From: Carallia brachiata
Taxonomy: Eukaryota > Streptophyta > Magnoliopsida > Malpighiales > Rhizophoraceae
NCBI GenBank assembly: GCA_021464245.1
Contig: JADCRB010000046.1
Span: 3,717,122 to 3,781,121 of the forward strand
DNA length: 64,000 nt
Direction of reading: 5' to 3'
Positions within the stretch are counted from its first letter, which is position 1; each line of letters starts with the position of its first letter. A program made the translations under genes and the position numbers. Shown here piece by piece: positions 49,201-62,079 of this stretch. The notes beneath the pieces were generated by a model. That model was not told the DNA's origin. It was given only the letters and a program-made list of their open reading frames with translations, and did not search any database.

Positions 49201-52200
49201 ATATGGTTTTCACTAAAAAAATTATCTTTCTTTTCCCATATTTTCCAAGCTTGTGGGTTTCACTAACCTAATTATCTTTCTGTTCCCATATTTTCCAACA
49301 TCAAACCTAAAGACTAATTTCAAGTGGCTTTCTTCTCTAATCTAGTGCAAAAATCCCACAATGGATTACGAAGAAATGAGCACAAAATTGAATGCCTTCT
49401 TTACCTATTTAATTTTTTATCACGATATTCGACCTCTATTTTGTTCTCGTATTCTAAACTCCTATTCCTCTCGCTGGAATTTTCTGATTTTTTAAGGAAC
49501 ATTTTCTACATGTTTTCTAGTTTACAAGATCATAAAGGAGCATCCTTCTGGGAACCTCCTTTTCACCAAACAATCATGCTTTCAATCATCCAATATTCCA
49601 GTATCCAGTTTGCAGGATGCAGAACCACATAGAATGATCAGAACTAACCTTGATTCCTGAGATAGACTTCATAATTTCCATGGAAGGCATTTTGAGGAGA
49701 AGAATTTGATTATCTGCACAAGACATCTAAAGGCCCTTGTTTCAACAATAGAAAAAATTACATGTGTCTGTGAATATGAATAGACAATTGCATGAAACCG
49801 TAATTCTGGTCCACATGCAAAAAATTCACTTACAGAAGAAAGTGAAGGATCTGGAGAATCTGTAAAATATAAGAGTGGAGACCCAATTCGTGGTAAAAAT
49901 TTTTCTTCCCTGTATCTAGCTGCCAAACCACAAGAACTCCTTCCTTTCCACCTAATGGCAGACAAAGGAACTGTCAAAGACAGGATAACTATTTTGCAAA
50001 TGTGGAAGTGGATAAAAGAAGTAAAAAAAGGAGAAATCTCCAGGAAAATTTCACAGCTAAGAAATCCAAGCCAGTTATTTGACCCTTCCCTAGATCCCAC
50101 AATGTGGGAGCCTCATGCACGGGATGCCCTTTTTTGAAAAAAAAAAAAACATAACTAAGGATCTTCTTTCATTAGCAACTGAAAAACTAGACACCTGTGA
50201 AATAGTAAAATGAAAATATGTTTTAGCAAAGGACCACATCCATCACACTGGTACCAATATTCGACTTTTAATATTGTTTACTCGAAAGACAACTGATAGC
50301 TGGCAATTCCAAAATAATCTAAAAATAAGCTCTAAAAATTTGCATAACTTTAGATTTACCAGAAAACAGATAAGCTCCATCAGAAGAGAAAGAGAGGACA
50401 TTTACTTCCGCAGGATGCCAATGCAACGTGGTGCAAGACTCAGCATCATCATCACCTCTAACCCCAGGTCTTTCATCGTCATTTTCTATTGATCTTCCAC
50501 TCACTAACTCATTGCCTTCAGCAAATGTTCTGTTTCCAAATCCTCTCCAAATCAAAATTCTCCCAGTCATGTCTCCTGCAGCCATAACCCTTTGGCTTGG
50601 GTGGAATGCAAGAACTGTCATGTTCTTTGTATGATGCAGTGTGATCTTCTTGACCACTGTGCGCTCAGAATCTGTTGAGGGGACTTTCCACACACGAAGC
50701 TTCCGATTGCTTCGGATGCCAAAATATCTTCCCGAGGGGCTAATAGTTATAACCTCTGGTTGGTGTGTCTGCCAAAAAGTAGTTAGAAGCAATATCACAC
50801 TGTGTGAACTGCAAATGCAATATAATGTACAATATTCTATACTCTTGCATTAAAAATCCAATTTGCAAATGCGTTAAAAATGGATACATGTGATGCAGTG
50901 ATGGGAAAAACACAATGATTCATTTCAACTGCTTTCAAATTTACAAATTGTGATTTCCTGTTGGCACAATACCTATGTGGTCTTTATAGGTAGACTCATA
51001 AGAAACTGAAGGTTTCCATTTCTTACAATTTTTAAAAATAGAGCAGATTTGTAACCTCAATAAATTGTTTTTAAATGTTTTTTACTTTCAGAACTGTTTA
51101 GAAGTAACTAGGTTTTTTTAATCAGTTTATCTGTTTACATGTTCTTGATTCTCCAGCATTTATAATTTAGATTATAACATTCTAGAAAGTAAATGCCTAT
51201 ACAGACATCTGCAAATTTTGGAAATCGCCCAAATATACTTGCCGTATGCACTAGCATAACTATAACACTTCAAGCCTTTTGAGTTAGTCGGTAATGAAAA
51301 CAAGCATGTCGACTGTCACGCATATCAAACTGTAGCTTTAAGTTTACAATTATTTTGCTAATGTTAGACAAGGCAAAACTTCTCACCAGTCACCACCCTA
51401 TGAGATGGTGCCCTGTGCAGTTGATACAGGTTATACCATGCGTATGTTAGTTGGAGTTATGCTCTCAAAATATTGTCACCTAGATCGCTATTTGAAAGAA
51501 TTTTCAAAAGAGCTGGTCAGTCGCCTTCAACGGCAACACTGAGCATACCCTGATGGAAACGGACATCAACAGTGAGAAGCAGATATCCCTTTTCTGTACT
51601 AAGTTTACCTTGAACAGATCTCGGCTAGTCCATAATGGATAGCCAATTTATTGCGTCTCTTGTAAAGCAAGTCAATCAGTTTCTTTCTGCTGATTTCGAT
51701 TAATATTTACGGCTCAAAAAATACTTTGTGAGACATTTTCAGAAAACACAATCAACAAAATACGAAAAACCAAAAATTACAAAGACATTTGATGCATAAC
51801 AGAAGCCTAATTCATGCTAAAGCAAATATTACTATATTGTGTGATATGAAATTCAACCTCAGCTAAAGTTACTCCACCAACAAGACGACAGTCCGTTAGG
51901 TTGCACTTCCTGAGTTGACCTCGTAAAACTTTAGATTGGTTTTCTGGGTCTTTTATCTCTTCAGTTGACACATAAGCGAATAGTTTGTGTGATTTCTCGT
52001 CAGTGTTAATTGACTGGCCTAACAAAGATGGAATCACCTGAAAATGGGTTAAAAGCAGTCAGCAATCACAAGTAAAAGGATATCAAAGAAGAATAAAATG
52101 CCCACAAGTAAGAGATAAATTAGGCGATCACATTCTCTTCATTTTGTAGACCACACAGCAACAAGACTCACAATCATTTCTTCACCCTTGTAAGCCAATG

Positions 52201-53086
52201 TTATGTTGTACATTTGGCTTAACTTTCAAAATTTCCCTAGTCCATTTCTTCTGACAATGCAAAAATAAACTTGATTGCATCTATCGTATCCTCGGTAGTT
52301 ATCAAAGTTTCAAGTACTCAACTTTAAACTTCCAGTTGCTCAACAAAAAGGAATTAACTTCAATATAAAGTTCCGAGCTTTTTAACCACACGTACGAGTT
52401 ATAAAATACTTTCCTAAGTACCCATTAATGTCCAAATTTCTATTTTACAAGGCAACAAATCAATGCTAACCATACCTACACAAAACTCACCCAACAGAAA
52501 AAGAAACAAAAGAAAGATAAAGAACTCAACAAAATCTTAGTCGAAAACCCAAACCAAACAGAGCCAAACAAGTTCAGCTAAGCTAAACTGTACAACAATC
52601 CAACTTATTCGTGCCAGTTTCAGATTTCGATTTCCGTTAACTACGCTTAATTGGGCAACCAAAAAGCATCAATGAATTACCATGGAGTAAACCGGAAACT
52701 TAATGTTAACCGTCTTAATCAACTCGGGCACCGAAAAATCCCAGTATCGGATGGTCCCGTCCAGCGAAGCCGTCCAACAATAACACAAAATCTTGGCGGC
52801 CGGACTCGACGCCGGCACCACTATCACCGTCGTCACCAGCGCCGTGTGGCCTTCCAATGACGCTACCTTCGAATAAATTAACAACAAAAATAATCATAGT
52901 CAATTAGACAGAATTAAAAAGGTAAATAATAATAATATTAATAATAATAACAATAATAATAAAACCTGTAAGCCGGTGGCAGTGCTGAAGATGGAGACGG
53001 AGTTGGAGGCGCAAACGAGGAGTCGTTTAGCGTCGTTGGAGAAGGCCGGAGGCGAAGAACACGTAGCTTCTGCCGCCATTTATCAT
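44069..53086 (-). CDS. WDR75: WDR75/UTP17 homologue, WD40 protein of the SSU processome
   Basis: About 16 exons run from ATG (53086-53084, MINGGRSYV) to TAG (44071-44069). Clear ones are 52966-53086, 52681-52866, 51858-52037, 50360-50768, 49834-49951, 48887-49020, 46955-47084 and 44069-44274. WD40 blades include LEGHTALVTTV..DGTIRYWDF, PSGRYFGIRSNRKLRVWK, MTVLAFHPSQRVMAAGDMTG, VNVLSFSSDGAYLFSG, AAAFSGDGSVLAVAAETVIT and GSKSQLSVWSMSKLS. The C-terminus is LPPLTKLCTTFLESLLEKR. WDR75/Utp17 belongs to the t-UTP group that links Pol I transcription to early 18S processing in the nucleolus. Frame switches inside exons occur near 53057, 49900 (A/T homopolymer), 47583 and 45408. The gene is head-to-head with NOP58. 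Confidence 0.88.
44819..44960 (+). mobile_element. Possible second copy of the 32933-type SINE
   Basis: GTATCACCGATCA matches the start of the 32933 element (GGTATCACCGATCA), followed after about 60 bases by a box B-like TACTGGTTCAAACAC. A T12/A12 region follows at about 44961. It sits inside a WDR75 intron and similarity is patchy. Confidence 0.3.
46191..46246. repeat. (AT)n-(GA)n microsatellite
   Basis: A pure AT tract of about 30 bases runs directly into a (GA)n tract of about 24 bases, within a WDR75 intron. Confidence 0.85.
46537..46805. repeat. Diverged tandem duplication, period about 135 bp
   Basis: AAACAAGGATAAACC, GCAAAAGTTAAAG, AAGCTACAA, GGTTCCTTG and GGGAAGC occur in the same order twice (starting 46537 and 46672). 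It lies in a WDR75 intron and is non-coding. Confidence 0.65.
50081..50135 (+). mobile_element. Au-like SINE 3' fragment
   Basis: GACCCTTCCCTAGATCCCAC then GGGAGCCTCATGCACGGGAT and GCCCTTTTTT follow the Au SINE 3' end. It lies in a WDR75 intron, opposite to the gene. The tail closely matches the fragment at 20300-20328. Confidence 0.6.
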
Positions 53087-54717
53087 TGTCTTTTTCCTTC
53101 AGAAAGAAAGGTTCTGGCGGCTGCTGAGACGGTGGTGGTAGTTTGGAAGAAGGAGGGGCGCCGCTTGTGGCGGTCGGCGGAGGAGCGGCGAGAGATTTTG
53201 TGTGTTTTTGGGATGCGGGATGCTTGAGAGTGGAGAGGAGCGAGGAAAGCGTGGGGCGGCGTGGGTTCTTGAAAAGGAAAAGCACCGAGGCGGAGGGCGG
53301 GCTCTTTTGTAGATTTACGGCAAATTGCAATTGACCACCTGATAATACAATAATTGATGTTTAATACTTTCTTGATAATATATTTTCTAATAATTTTTTA
53401 ACCTGTAGAATATTATTTTTGTTAAAAATTAATGATAATAAAATAAGAGTCCATCTTAAACTTGTCAGAGATAAATAGTATTGTGAGGTTAATTTTATTT
53501 CTTTTAATTTAATGACGTAAATAATCAAATTTAATGGGTTGCAAGAATAGGATTATAGGGTTAATTTATTATTTTTTCTTTTAGTAAATAAGACAAGGAA
53601 AACAGGCTGGAAATTTACAGTCTTGTAAAACAAGATTTTGTTCGTTATACACAACAATATAGCATACTCATCTTTTACATTGAATTTGAAGATAAAACAA
53701 AGTTTATAATTAATCCCTCTCCAACAAAAGTCAGCGACTATTTTAATAATTGTGTAGAGATATTTTAATGTTTAAAATTTAATATTTCATTAACTCTTGA
53801 AATTTATTTATTGTGTAATCTTATGAAGGGTGTAAAATTTATAAAAAAAAAAATTATCTCATAATTATATTCTAATAGACTTCTGAATAGAGTAAAAAAA
53901 ACATTGTGTCATTTTTTCTTTCAATTTCTTAGGTTTATGTATAATATACTATTTATAAAAGTTCCAAAAAAATTATTATTTATTTTATGACAAGAAAAAA
54001 GTTCTTTTTAAACAAATTTAGAGTTGTTTTACAATTTTCTATTTGAAGTATTTTACCCAGAATATGCTTTAGAGAAAATTAAATTTAAAACTGTAAATTT
54101 GATTCCTACTATTTCAAATGCAATATATTCTTCTTCAATTGAATTTAGCTGTCCAAAATTAAAATTACGAATGATTTTTTTTTTTTTTTTGGTTCGTTGA
54201 GGGTTAAGCCTCGTGATTTCAGATTTCTACTTAAATTAAAATTAAAATCCTAGTTCTGTAATTTAATTAATTAATTATTTATTATTTATTTTGATTAACC
54301 CCTAGACCTAGTACTGACTGTTTAAAACGCTACTGGCAAAACCCTACCAATAATAACGCGCTTCTCCTAGCGCAGCAGCACCCGACAGGAACCAAACCAT
54401 CCAAGTGCCGTTCCCACCCATTTGCTTCTCTTCCCTCTCTCAGAGTTCTCAAGGGCATAGAACAGCTAAACCCTATTAAAGTTTCTGTCTTTCTTAACCG
54501 ATTCCCTCTCTAAGTTCTAAAGGGCATAGAAGAGGTAAACCCCATTAAAGTTTCTGTCTTTTTTAACTGTTTTTTTTTTTTTTGCAATTTGTGTTCTGGT
54601 TGATTCTTGGAAAAACGAGGTGGGTTTCCTTTGATCGTTTTTTTTTTTTCTTTCTTGTTCGTTAGCTGATGAGTTATTTTTTTTTTGGTTGTTCTTGCAG
54701 TTGTAATTTTAAAAAAG
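53087..54717. promoter_or_regulatory. Divergent intergenic region of WDR75 and NOP58
   Basis: Telo-boxes AAACCCTA lie at 54339-54346 and 54468-54475, with a variant AAACCCCA at 54537-54544. A 71-bp tandem duplication (54433-54503 and 54504-54573) carries the second box, and its second copy carries the variant. The part next to NOP58 is probably promoter and leader; 53340-54300 is AT-rich with nothing recognised. Telo-boxes are characteristic of plant ribosome-biogenesis genes. Confidence 0.6.
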
Positions 54718-57700
54718 ATGCTTGTTTTATTTGAGACCCCTGCGGGCTTTGCCCTTTTCAAAGTATTGGATGAAGGGAAGCTCTCTAAAGTTGAGGTAAA
54801 GGTTTTTTGTCATCCCCTATTTGTTTGGTTGCAATTGCGGTGTTGTTTGCTTTTATATCTGTGTGTTGTCCTTGCCTTTGTTTCAGCCTTGTCGCGTCAG
54901 TGCACATCGGATAATTTTGGGTTTGGAATGATTAATTTGAGTTAGCGACGTTAATTTTTTGCTTTGATGTTAATGAGAGTTAATCGGATGGGAGAAATAA
55001 AGATAAAGACACAATTTTTATTTAGATTTTTTTCGCATTAGTTTATTTTTTGTGCGAGTTCATGTGAAGAGTGAAGACTTTGTTCAATGTTTCAGGACTT
55101 ATCGAAGGAGTTTTCCAGCGCGGATTCAGCAAGAAAGGTCACCTCTCTCTCTCTGTCTCTCTCTCTCTTCCTCTCTTTCGTGCACACAGACGCACATTTT
55201 GTTGCTTTTTTGAATAACTTATTATAGGAACTACCATTTGTCGTATAAACACCCTTATCTTCTGTTTCAATTGATTTTCCTCGCTATTATGAATGACACA
55301 AGTTTTAAATTGATTTTAAAAAAATGCTTGTTGCAGGTAGTGAAGTTGAAAAGCTTTTTCCAAGTTTGAGAATACGTCTGAGGCTTTGGAAGCAGTAACC
55401 AAATTAATTGACAGCACACCCAGCAAAGGTCTGCGAAAATTCCGCGTGCTCACTGTGATGGTGAAAGTTTGGCTGTGGCCGATTCAAAGCTTGGAAATGC
55501 AATTAAGGATAAATTGGTATGCTAATGCTCTTGCCTTTCGAAATTTTGACTGATTTCATTCTGAAGTGGCTTCCAGTTTTATCTGATTGAGGTTGGAGGC
55601 ATTCTGTCTCGCAGAAAATAGAATGTGTTCACAACAATGCTGTTATGGAGTTGATGAGAGGTTTGAGAAGTCAGCTGACTGACCTCATATCTGGTTTAGC
55701 AACACAAGATCTGGCTCCAATGAGCTTGGGTTTATCTCATAGCCTGTCTAGATACAAACTGAAGTTCAGTCCTGATAAGGTACTTCTTCTTGCACTGATG
55801 ACATCAAACCTGATTGATATTTTTTATCCCTTGACTTAATATCATTCTGATGCTGCCAAAACTTGCTCATCCTAGTCTTTGGCCCTGCTATGTTAGCTGG
55901 TGTGAACTTGACTAATTCTCACTCTACTCTTCTGATGCACTTATGAATTACTTATTCTGTTATTTAGTTATTCTTTAGTCAAGGAAAACCTTTGGAATAA
56001 GTGTCAAATGAAAAAGACTATATTGATGAACTTCTGATGACCAATTGCCACATCTTGCCCTTGCTTAATGTAAGCCTGTGCATTACTACTCAATGCCCAA
56101 TTTCTTTCATCTGTTGTGGTTTGGACCTAATATATGTTATAATTTTTTAGTTGTGGATGTTGTGAAAGGAGTGTCAACCAGATCAATTCGATCTGTTAGT
56201 ATGAGGGATAGATGAAGTCTTGTATACCATGGAGTGATATCCATTGTTCTTTCTTGTAGGTTGACACAATGATCATTCAGGCAATTGGGTTGCTTGATGA
56301 TCTTGATAAAGAGCTCAATACATATGCAATGAGGGTGAGAGAATGGTATGGTTGGCATTTTCCTGAGCTTGCTAAGATTGTACAAGATAACATTCTTTAT
56401 GCCAAAGCGGTGAAACTCATGGGTAGCCGTGATAATGCTGCAAAGCTGGACTTTTCTGAGGTAGACTTCAGATTTCAAGAATATCTGTTCAAAAGATGAT
56501 TACGTTTCTATCTGTGGAAACATGGTTTTTTAAAAGCTTTTCCGTTTCCCCCTTTTTTTCATCTTAATATTGTACAGATACTCCCAGAGGAGGTTGAAAC
56601 TGAATTGAAGGAGGCAGCTATGATATCCATGGGAACAGAAGTTAGTGACGTTGATTTAGCTAACATTAAAGAACTCTGTGATCAGGTGTTGGCTCTTTCT
56701 GAGTACAGAGCTCAACTGTATGATTACTTGAAAAAGTCGAATGAACACTGTTGCACCAAATTTAACTGCTCTTGTTGGAGAGCTGGTTGGAGCTCGCCTC
56801 ATTGCACATGGGGGTAGCTTGCTAAATCTTGCAAAGCAGCCTGGGAGCACAGTTCAGATTCTTGGCGCAGAGAAAGCTCTCTTCAGGGCTCTAAAGACAA
56901 AGCATGCAACACCAAAATATGGGCTCCTTTACCATGCATCATTGGTTGGTCAGGCTGGCCCCAAGATGAAGGGAAAGATTTCTCGGTCACTTGCTGCAAA
57001 AGCTGCATTGGCAATTCGATACGATGCTCTTGGAGATGGCCAAGATAACTCCATGGGACTGGAGAATAGGTTGAAGGTAATTTCCACATTGTTGAGCATC
57101 TTTCTTTGACTCTTAAAGCTGTCTTTTCCACCCTGGTGAGGGCACCTTCTCACATATTGTATTTGCAGCTTGAGGCTCGGTTAAGAAGCCTTGAAGGGAG
57201 AGAATTGGGTCGATCTGCTGGATCAGCTAAAGGCAAGCCTAAAATAGAAGCATATGACAAGGACAAAAAGAAAGGAGCTGGGGCATTGATAACTGCTGCA
57301 AAGGTCTGTGCGCAATTCCCTGAATGTTTTCTCTTTTGGGCTTCGTTCTTGCAGGCGAGTATTGATTTTTGAGTGTGTGCAGACTTATAATCCTTCTGCT
57401 GATTCTGTTCTTGGGCAAATGGCAATATCCGGTGCTGGGGATGAGGAAGAAATGGTACCAAAGAAGAGGAAGGTTGAGGCAGATACATTGCAAATGCAAA
57501 ACCTGGCTGAGGAGGCAGCAGCAGTTGCCGTAGAAAAGAAGAAAGAAAAGAAGAAAAAGAAGAGAAGTGATACTGACGAGACAGCTTTGAACGATGGCAA
57601 TGACATTTCTCAACCAGAAGGTCAAGGATCGACAAAGAAGGAAAAGAAGAAGAAGAAGAAGAAAGAGAAGACGAGCAACGAGAGCAAAATGAGGTGGATA

Positions 57701-57822
57701 ACGATGAAGCAGGGGAGAGAAAGAAAAAGAAACGGAAGCATGCTGAACAAGATGAAGAGGAAACTGGAACGCCAAGCAAGAAGAAAGAAAAGAAGAAGAA
57801 GAAGAAGAAAAGTGAAGATTGA
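54718..57822 (+). CDS. NOP58: NOP58/NOP5, core protein of box C/D snoRNPs
   Basis: Eight exons: 54718-54795, 55096-55137, 55337-55516, 55615-55779, 56260-56460, 56578-57076, 57169-57303 and 57383-57822. The N-terminus [20 protein letters not shown] and central [31 protein letters not shown] lead to the Nop domain ([69 protein letters not shown]). The tail is Lys/Glu-rich, ending KKKSED. NOP58 scaffolds C/D snoRNPs that guide rRNA 2'-O-methylation and U3-dependent 18S processing in the nucleolus. Frame switches without splice sites: extra T near 55358, missing base near 55444 (exon 3 length returns to exactly 180), extra A at 56731-56735, and one in the AAG run at about 57630-57680. Confidence 0.9.
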
Positions 57823-59279
57823 GAAAATTCTTGAGGGGCTCGGCCCCAAACATGGGGTCACAAAACTGCCACAGAATTTTTGAGCGAATTAATATTGTGA
57901 TTCATTGAATCTCCATGTAAAAGCTTCAGTTTTTAGTTACTTGCTTGCCAGCAAGCAAGGCTTCTTTGTCATGTTTCTAACTTCTCGTGGACGCCAGTCT
58001 GGGGCTGTTGCACCCGAGCAAAGACATGTCATCGCAATTGAGTCTTTGTCCTTGATATTATTTGGTTCATTTTCATTGTTCTTTTCATCGTTGACCGCAC
58101 CATTACCTTTAGGGTGAGTACTTAATTTTGTAAAACATCTCGACGGGGTTGGGAATTACACGATAAACTCCAACATCTAAAATATTACAACTGAAACCTA
58201 ACTTAACAATCCGAAGATTTTTTTAAAGTTTTGTTAGAACAGATGGATTGAAAAATAATGTGGAATTTGCTGTTTCGATCATGTCATTGCAAAACGCTCC
58301 GTTAGACGTAGAACATTTAGTTTGGTCACATACTTCGGCCCGTTCTTTTTGGTTGCAGCTCGTATTATTTAGGGAGGAAATTTTGACTACTGTTTATGTA
58401 GTTTAACTAGTTTAAAAAGTTTGATTTCAAGTGAGATTCTAAAATTGCATATTGCAAGGGCCAAACAAAACTTAAGACATTGTTTAGTTTGAGTAATATC
58501 GTAATCATCCCATCACTTTGCGTTTCCCTAAACATAAATTCACATACTCCCTCTTCGGACTTTAAGGCACCACACCCGCCTTCCAATTTTTACACCAGAG
58601 AGAAATTTTTTGATAGATAACTTCACAATTTATGAGAATGAAAAGAGTTATTCCACCCACAAGACAATAAACCTCTTAATAGACCCAATAAATAATAAAT
58701 ATACGACTGATCACCAATTCCTTGCTGTTCTAAACCCTCTTAACTCCAAGGCTCAACCTTTCTTGTCCGCAGTCCTATACAGGCCATTAATATCACTTTG
58801 TCTTTCTTGTATAAATTAAAGTCCCTTTACCAGAGATCTTGTATTGTCGGGTCAACAAGTGCATAAAACCAATTTGAGTTGCATTGACCACAGCACATTG
58901 GCTACAAACTACAGTCTTGGGTACAGTCCTCTGACAAAAAATCTTGCCATAAAAGCATTTGACATGCAAGAAGATTATACAAACTCATAGATTAGTGCAC
59001 AGCCAAACTTGATTAGCTGCTACAGCAGGCAAAGGTTACAAAGAAGTGGATTCTCAGAAACTTGGAAAATGGTCCCTTCAAGCATCCATTCCAGATGCGT
59101 TTTGATATCTTTTATATTTGGTACATAGATATAATTACATGGAAGAATCAATGACACCCTCACTCGATTGAAATCTGCATAACAATGATCTTTATATCAC
59201 AAATGATCCAATTAATAATTATCTAGGAAAAAAATGGTTTGAAACATCATATCATACCACCAGTACGAGCATGCTACTG
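57823..59279. other. Intergenic DNA
   Basis: The NOP58 3' UTR fills the first 200-300 bases. No gene is supported in the rest. The right end is the 3' flank of the minus-strand gene that follows. Confidence 0.5.
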
Positions 59280-61176
59280 CTACACGCTCTGCAATTTTTT
59301 CAATATTTTTGCTTTTTCATCTTCCTTTTCCTGCAATTAGAAAATTTCAATCTCATACAATGAAAGAGGTCTACCCATTGTCAATGAAATGACAAAGATG
59401 GTGAAAGCATCATGAACATAAGTGTAAACAACCATAAGAAAAAACTAGCACGCAAACCCAAAGGCATTCCATGATTTCCATCAGAAGGATGCATAAGCAA
59501 TTGCAAACATCTGCTTTCTTCACAACTTAAAGACCCTATGTTGCTAGCAAACTTAGTTTGCAGTAATTCTGTGAGTCCTACCCAAAGAGATATTATAATT
59601 TGTCAAAATGTTTATCCATCAAAATTAAACACGAAGCCAATTTCTTCAATTAAACCGGCTGAGAACTAATGGAAAGTTTGAGATTAATGATTGATCAACT
59701 TTTTCTTCCTACCAGGGAAAGAGGTTCAAAAAGACGAAAATGTTGCTAGTGCACCACACCTGGTTTCAGAACCAGGCTCCGGATGTAGTTTAGTCCTCTT
59801 CTATACAAACCATGTTTACAGTGCTCTTAACGATGCGACTAGTTGTAATCAGAAAAGACACTGGATTGATTTCAACACCAAAAACAACTAAGATATCTTA
59901 TGGGACTCAGAGCTGATTCAAGAGCCAGTTTGTGCAGTATTTTAACAAAGAATAGAATCCTAGGGCTGTATTCAAAGAAGATCTACGGGGTGACTCCTGA
60001 GAGTTAATTGAGTAATCCTAAATTTGTGAATAAACTAAGAACTAATCTCAATCTTCCCTCAAACAAAAACCTATTTCATTACTATGTTACTAGTTCACAG
60101 ACACGTATCCCTCTATCAAACAGTAGGAAAAGAATCAATTCCAACAAGGGCCAAATGAAAATTCTCAAAACTTCATCTTTCATCATGAGCTTACAGTCCT
60201 ATCCTAGAATAAATGATCAGACGCTCTTCAGAGACCGTTGACAAAACAGGTTACATAGCAGCAGTAAATCACTTCAGTGAACATCCTAGAAATTTACAGA
60301 GGCCACTAACAAAGGTGGATGGTGAAAAACTTGCCATCTTTGTTTTTCTAAGTCATAAAATTAGTCCCGCAGAAGTAAAATACAGGCCTCAACTAAACTT
60401 TTCATTTTTCAAGCCATTCCAGAGGCATTAGTTGAGTGTTGCTATTACCCTATTTGTTGGGACAACTATTGTTGAAACTAACTGCGAACTATCCAATAAA
60501 GTTCAAAAGAGAACAAAAGAAAGCATTGATGAATGATGAACTATATAATGCGGAGTGACACATGCAGACCGTAAAGCTCACCAAGCCCTTGCTTTCATAA
60601 TAATCATCCAGAGCCCATTGATACTTTGATTGATTTAATCCGAACCAGCGCGCCAAATGGTCATCCAAGTTTGAATGCGCTGCAATGAGAACCAAATCAA
60701 AGAGAACCCTTTCAAAAAATCAGCAAATAACTGAAAACACAAAATCATAAAGTACAAAAAAAGCTATCTTTTTTTTTTTTTTCTTTTGCGCTTTGCCTCA
60801 TTGGCCAAATAGTCCAACACAAGAACAGCATCAAGTAAGAGAGAGAGCCTCAGATCATGCAAACCCCATATGAACTAACTCACAAAAAATGTTATAAAAA
60901 AAAAAAAAAGATGCTACTCACCGTTTTGAACTTTAGTGAAAGCATTTCTAAAGAACCCACCAACAGAAGCAGCTGAAACTGGCTGAGCATAAGCAGACTT
61001 ATCAATCTGCTGAGGGGGGCCAGGACAGGCGGCGGCGAGACCACCTTGTTAGGGCGGGGATGGAAGACCGGCGGCTCCTCCAGCTTAGGGGTGGAAGGTG
61101 GGGTCATGAAGACGGTATAGGGCCCCATTTTAGCTATGGTGGGTGGGGGAGTAGAAGAGTCTCTGTTGATTGGCAT
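59280..61176 (-). CDS. Small conserved plant protein of unknown function
   Basis: Three exons with GT-AG borders: 61176-60922 (MPINRDSSTPPPTIAKMGPY, proline-rich, ending GGFFRNAFTKVQN), 60679-60582 (AHSNLDDHLARWFGLNQSKY to ESKGL) and 59330-59280. The protein is about 130 residues and soluble, with a disordered proline-rich half and a compact DDHLARWFGLNQSKYQWALD helix-like block. Exon 1 changes frame at the G6 run 61014-61019, where PPQQIDKSAYAQPVSAAS continues after PPPVLA. In exon 3, reading one base fewer in the A-run gives EKEDEKAKILKKLQSV and a stop at 59282-59280; as written, the frame runs to TAA at 59214-59212. I recognise it as a plant family without assigned function. An alternative start is MGPY. 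Confidence 0.7.
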
Positions 61177-61445
61177 TGTTTTTAACTCTAAACACCCAGA
61201 AAAAAACTGAAGCAAGTGAAGGGAAAATGGAAGGGAAAGTGAGGGCTTTTGGTTTGGGGGGGCTTCCTTGCAAGCAATTAGAGTGAAAAGACAGTAGTAA
61301 AGTAGAAGACAGTGTGACAGAGAGTGCAAGCAGGAAGCAAATCTGAATGCTTTGATTGGTGTGCAATTGCTCAAGTGAACAGCGGCCAGATCTTTGTCTT
61401 TACCTTTTTTTTTTAATTTTTTTTATAAAAGACATAAACAATCAT

Positions 61446-61968
61446 ATAAACTTTAATTTGGGATATAGTATTTTTTAATTCTAAATTTTTATATTTTTTA
61501 TATAAATTTTAAATTTTTTAAAAATTTTATTTGAATTTTAAATTTTTTTAATTTTTTTATTAAATCAATTCATCTGTTAACAAAAAATAATTAATTTATT
61601 AAAAAAATAATTCTAACCTTAGAAAAATTAATTGAAAAGAGGTTAAATACACTAATTGAAATTTTTTTATCAAAAAATATGTATTTTGTATATTTAATTT
61701 AACTATTTATTGATTAAAAAAATAATGTACATATTTGTTAATAAAAAAATATTTAACCTACGCATTTAACTTTTTTTAATAATTTTTATCAAGTTAAATT
61801 TATTTATTAACAGATTAACCACTTTTTATAAACGAAAGAACTGATATAGTAAGAAATTAAAAAATTTAGAACTCAAATAAAATATTAAAAAAATTTATGA
61901 CTCATATAAAAAATGTAAAAGTTTAGAATTAAAAAATTTTATATCTCTATTAACTTGTATATCAAGCA
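61446..61968. mobile_element. AT-rich foldback (MITE-like) element
   Basis: About 120 bases on the left (GTATTTTTTAATTCTAAATT.. onward) pair with an inverse copy on the right (..AGTTTAGAATTAAAAAATTT). Arms are roughly 61468-61580 and 61830-61950. The exact ends and target duplication are unclear. Confidence 0.5.
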
Positions 61969-62079
61969 AATATTTAGATGCAAATTGCTGTTTTTCTCTT
62001 ATTTCTTTTTTGAAAATGAAAAAATGTTTGAATGGAAAATATATTATCTATAATGTTGTTGCCTTCTTTATATTTTTTA

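Noticed and set aside
52938..53334. Open frames on both strands over WDR75 exon 1
   Set aside because: Shadows of the GC-richer first exon; the MINGGRSYV start and WD40 continuation identify the real frame.
57150..57853. Minus-strand frames of 204-209 codons
   Set aside because: Antisense of the Lys/Glu-rich NOP58 tail; Ser/Phe/Leu-rich with no domain.
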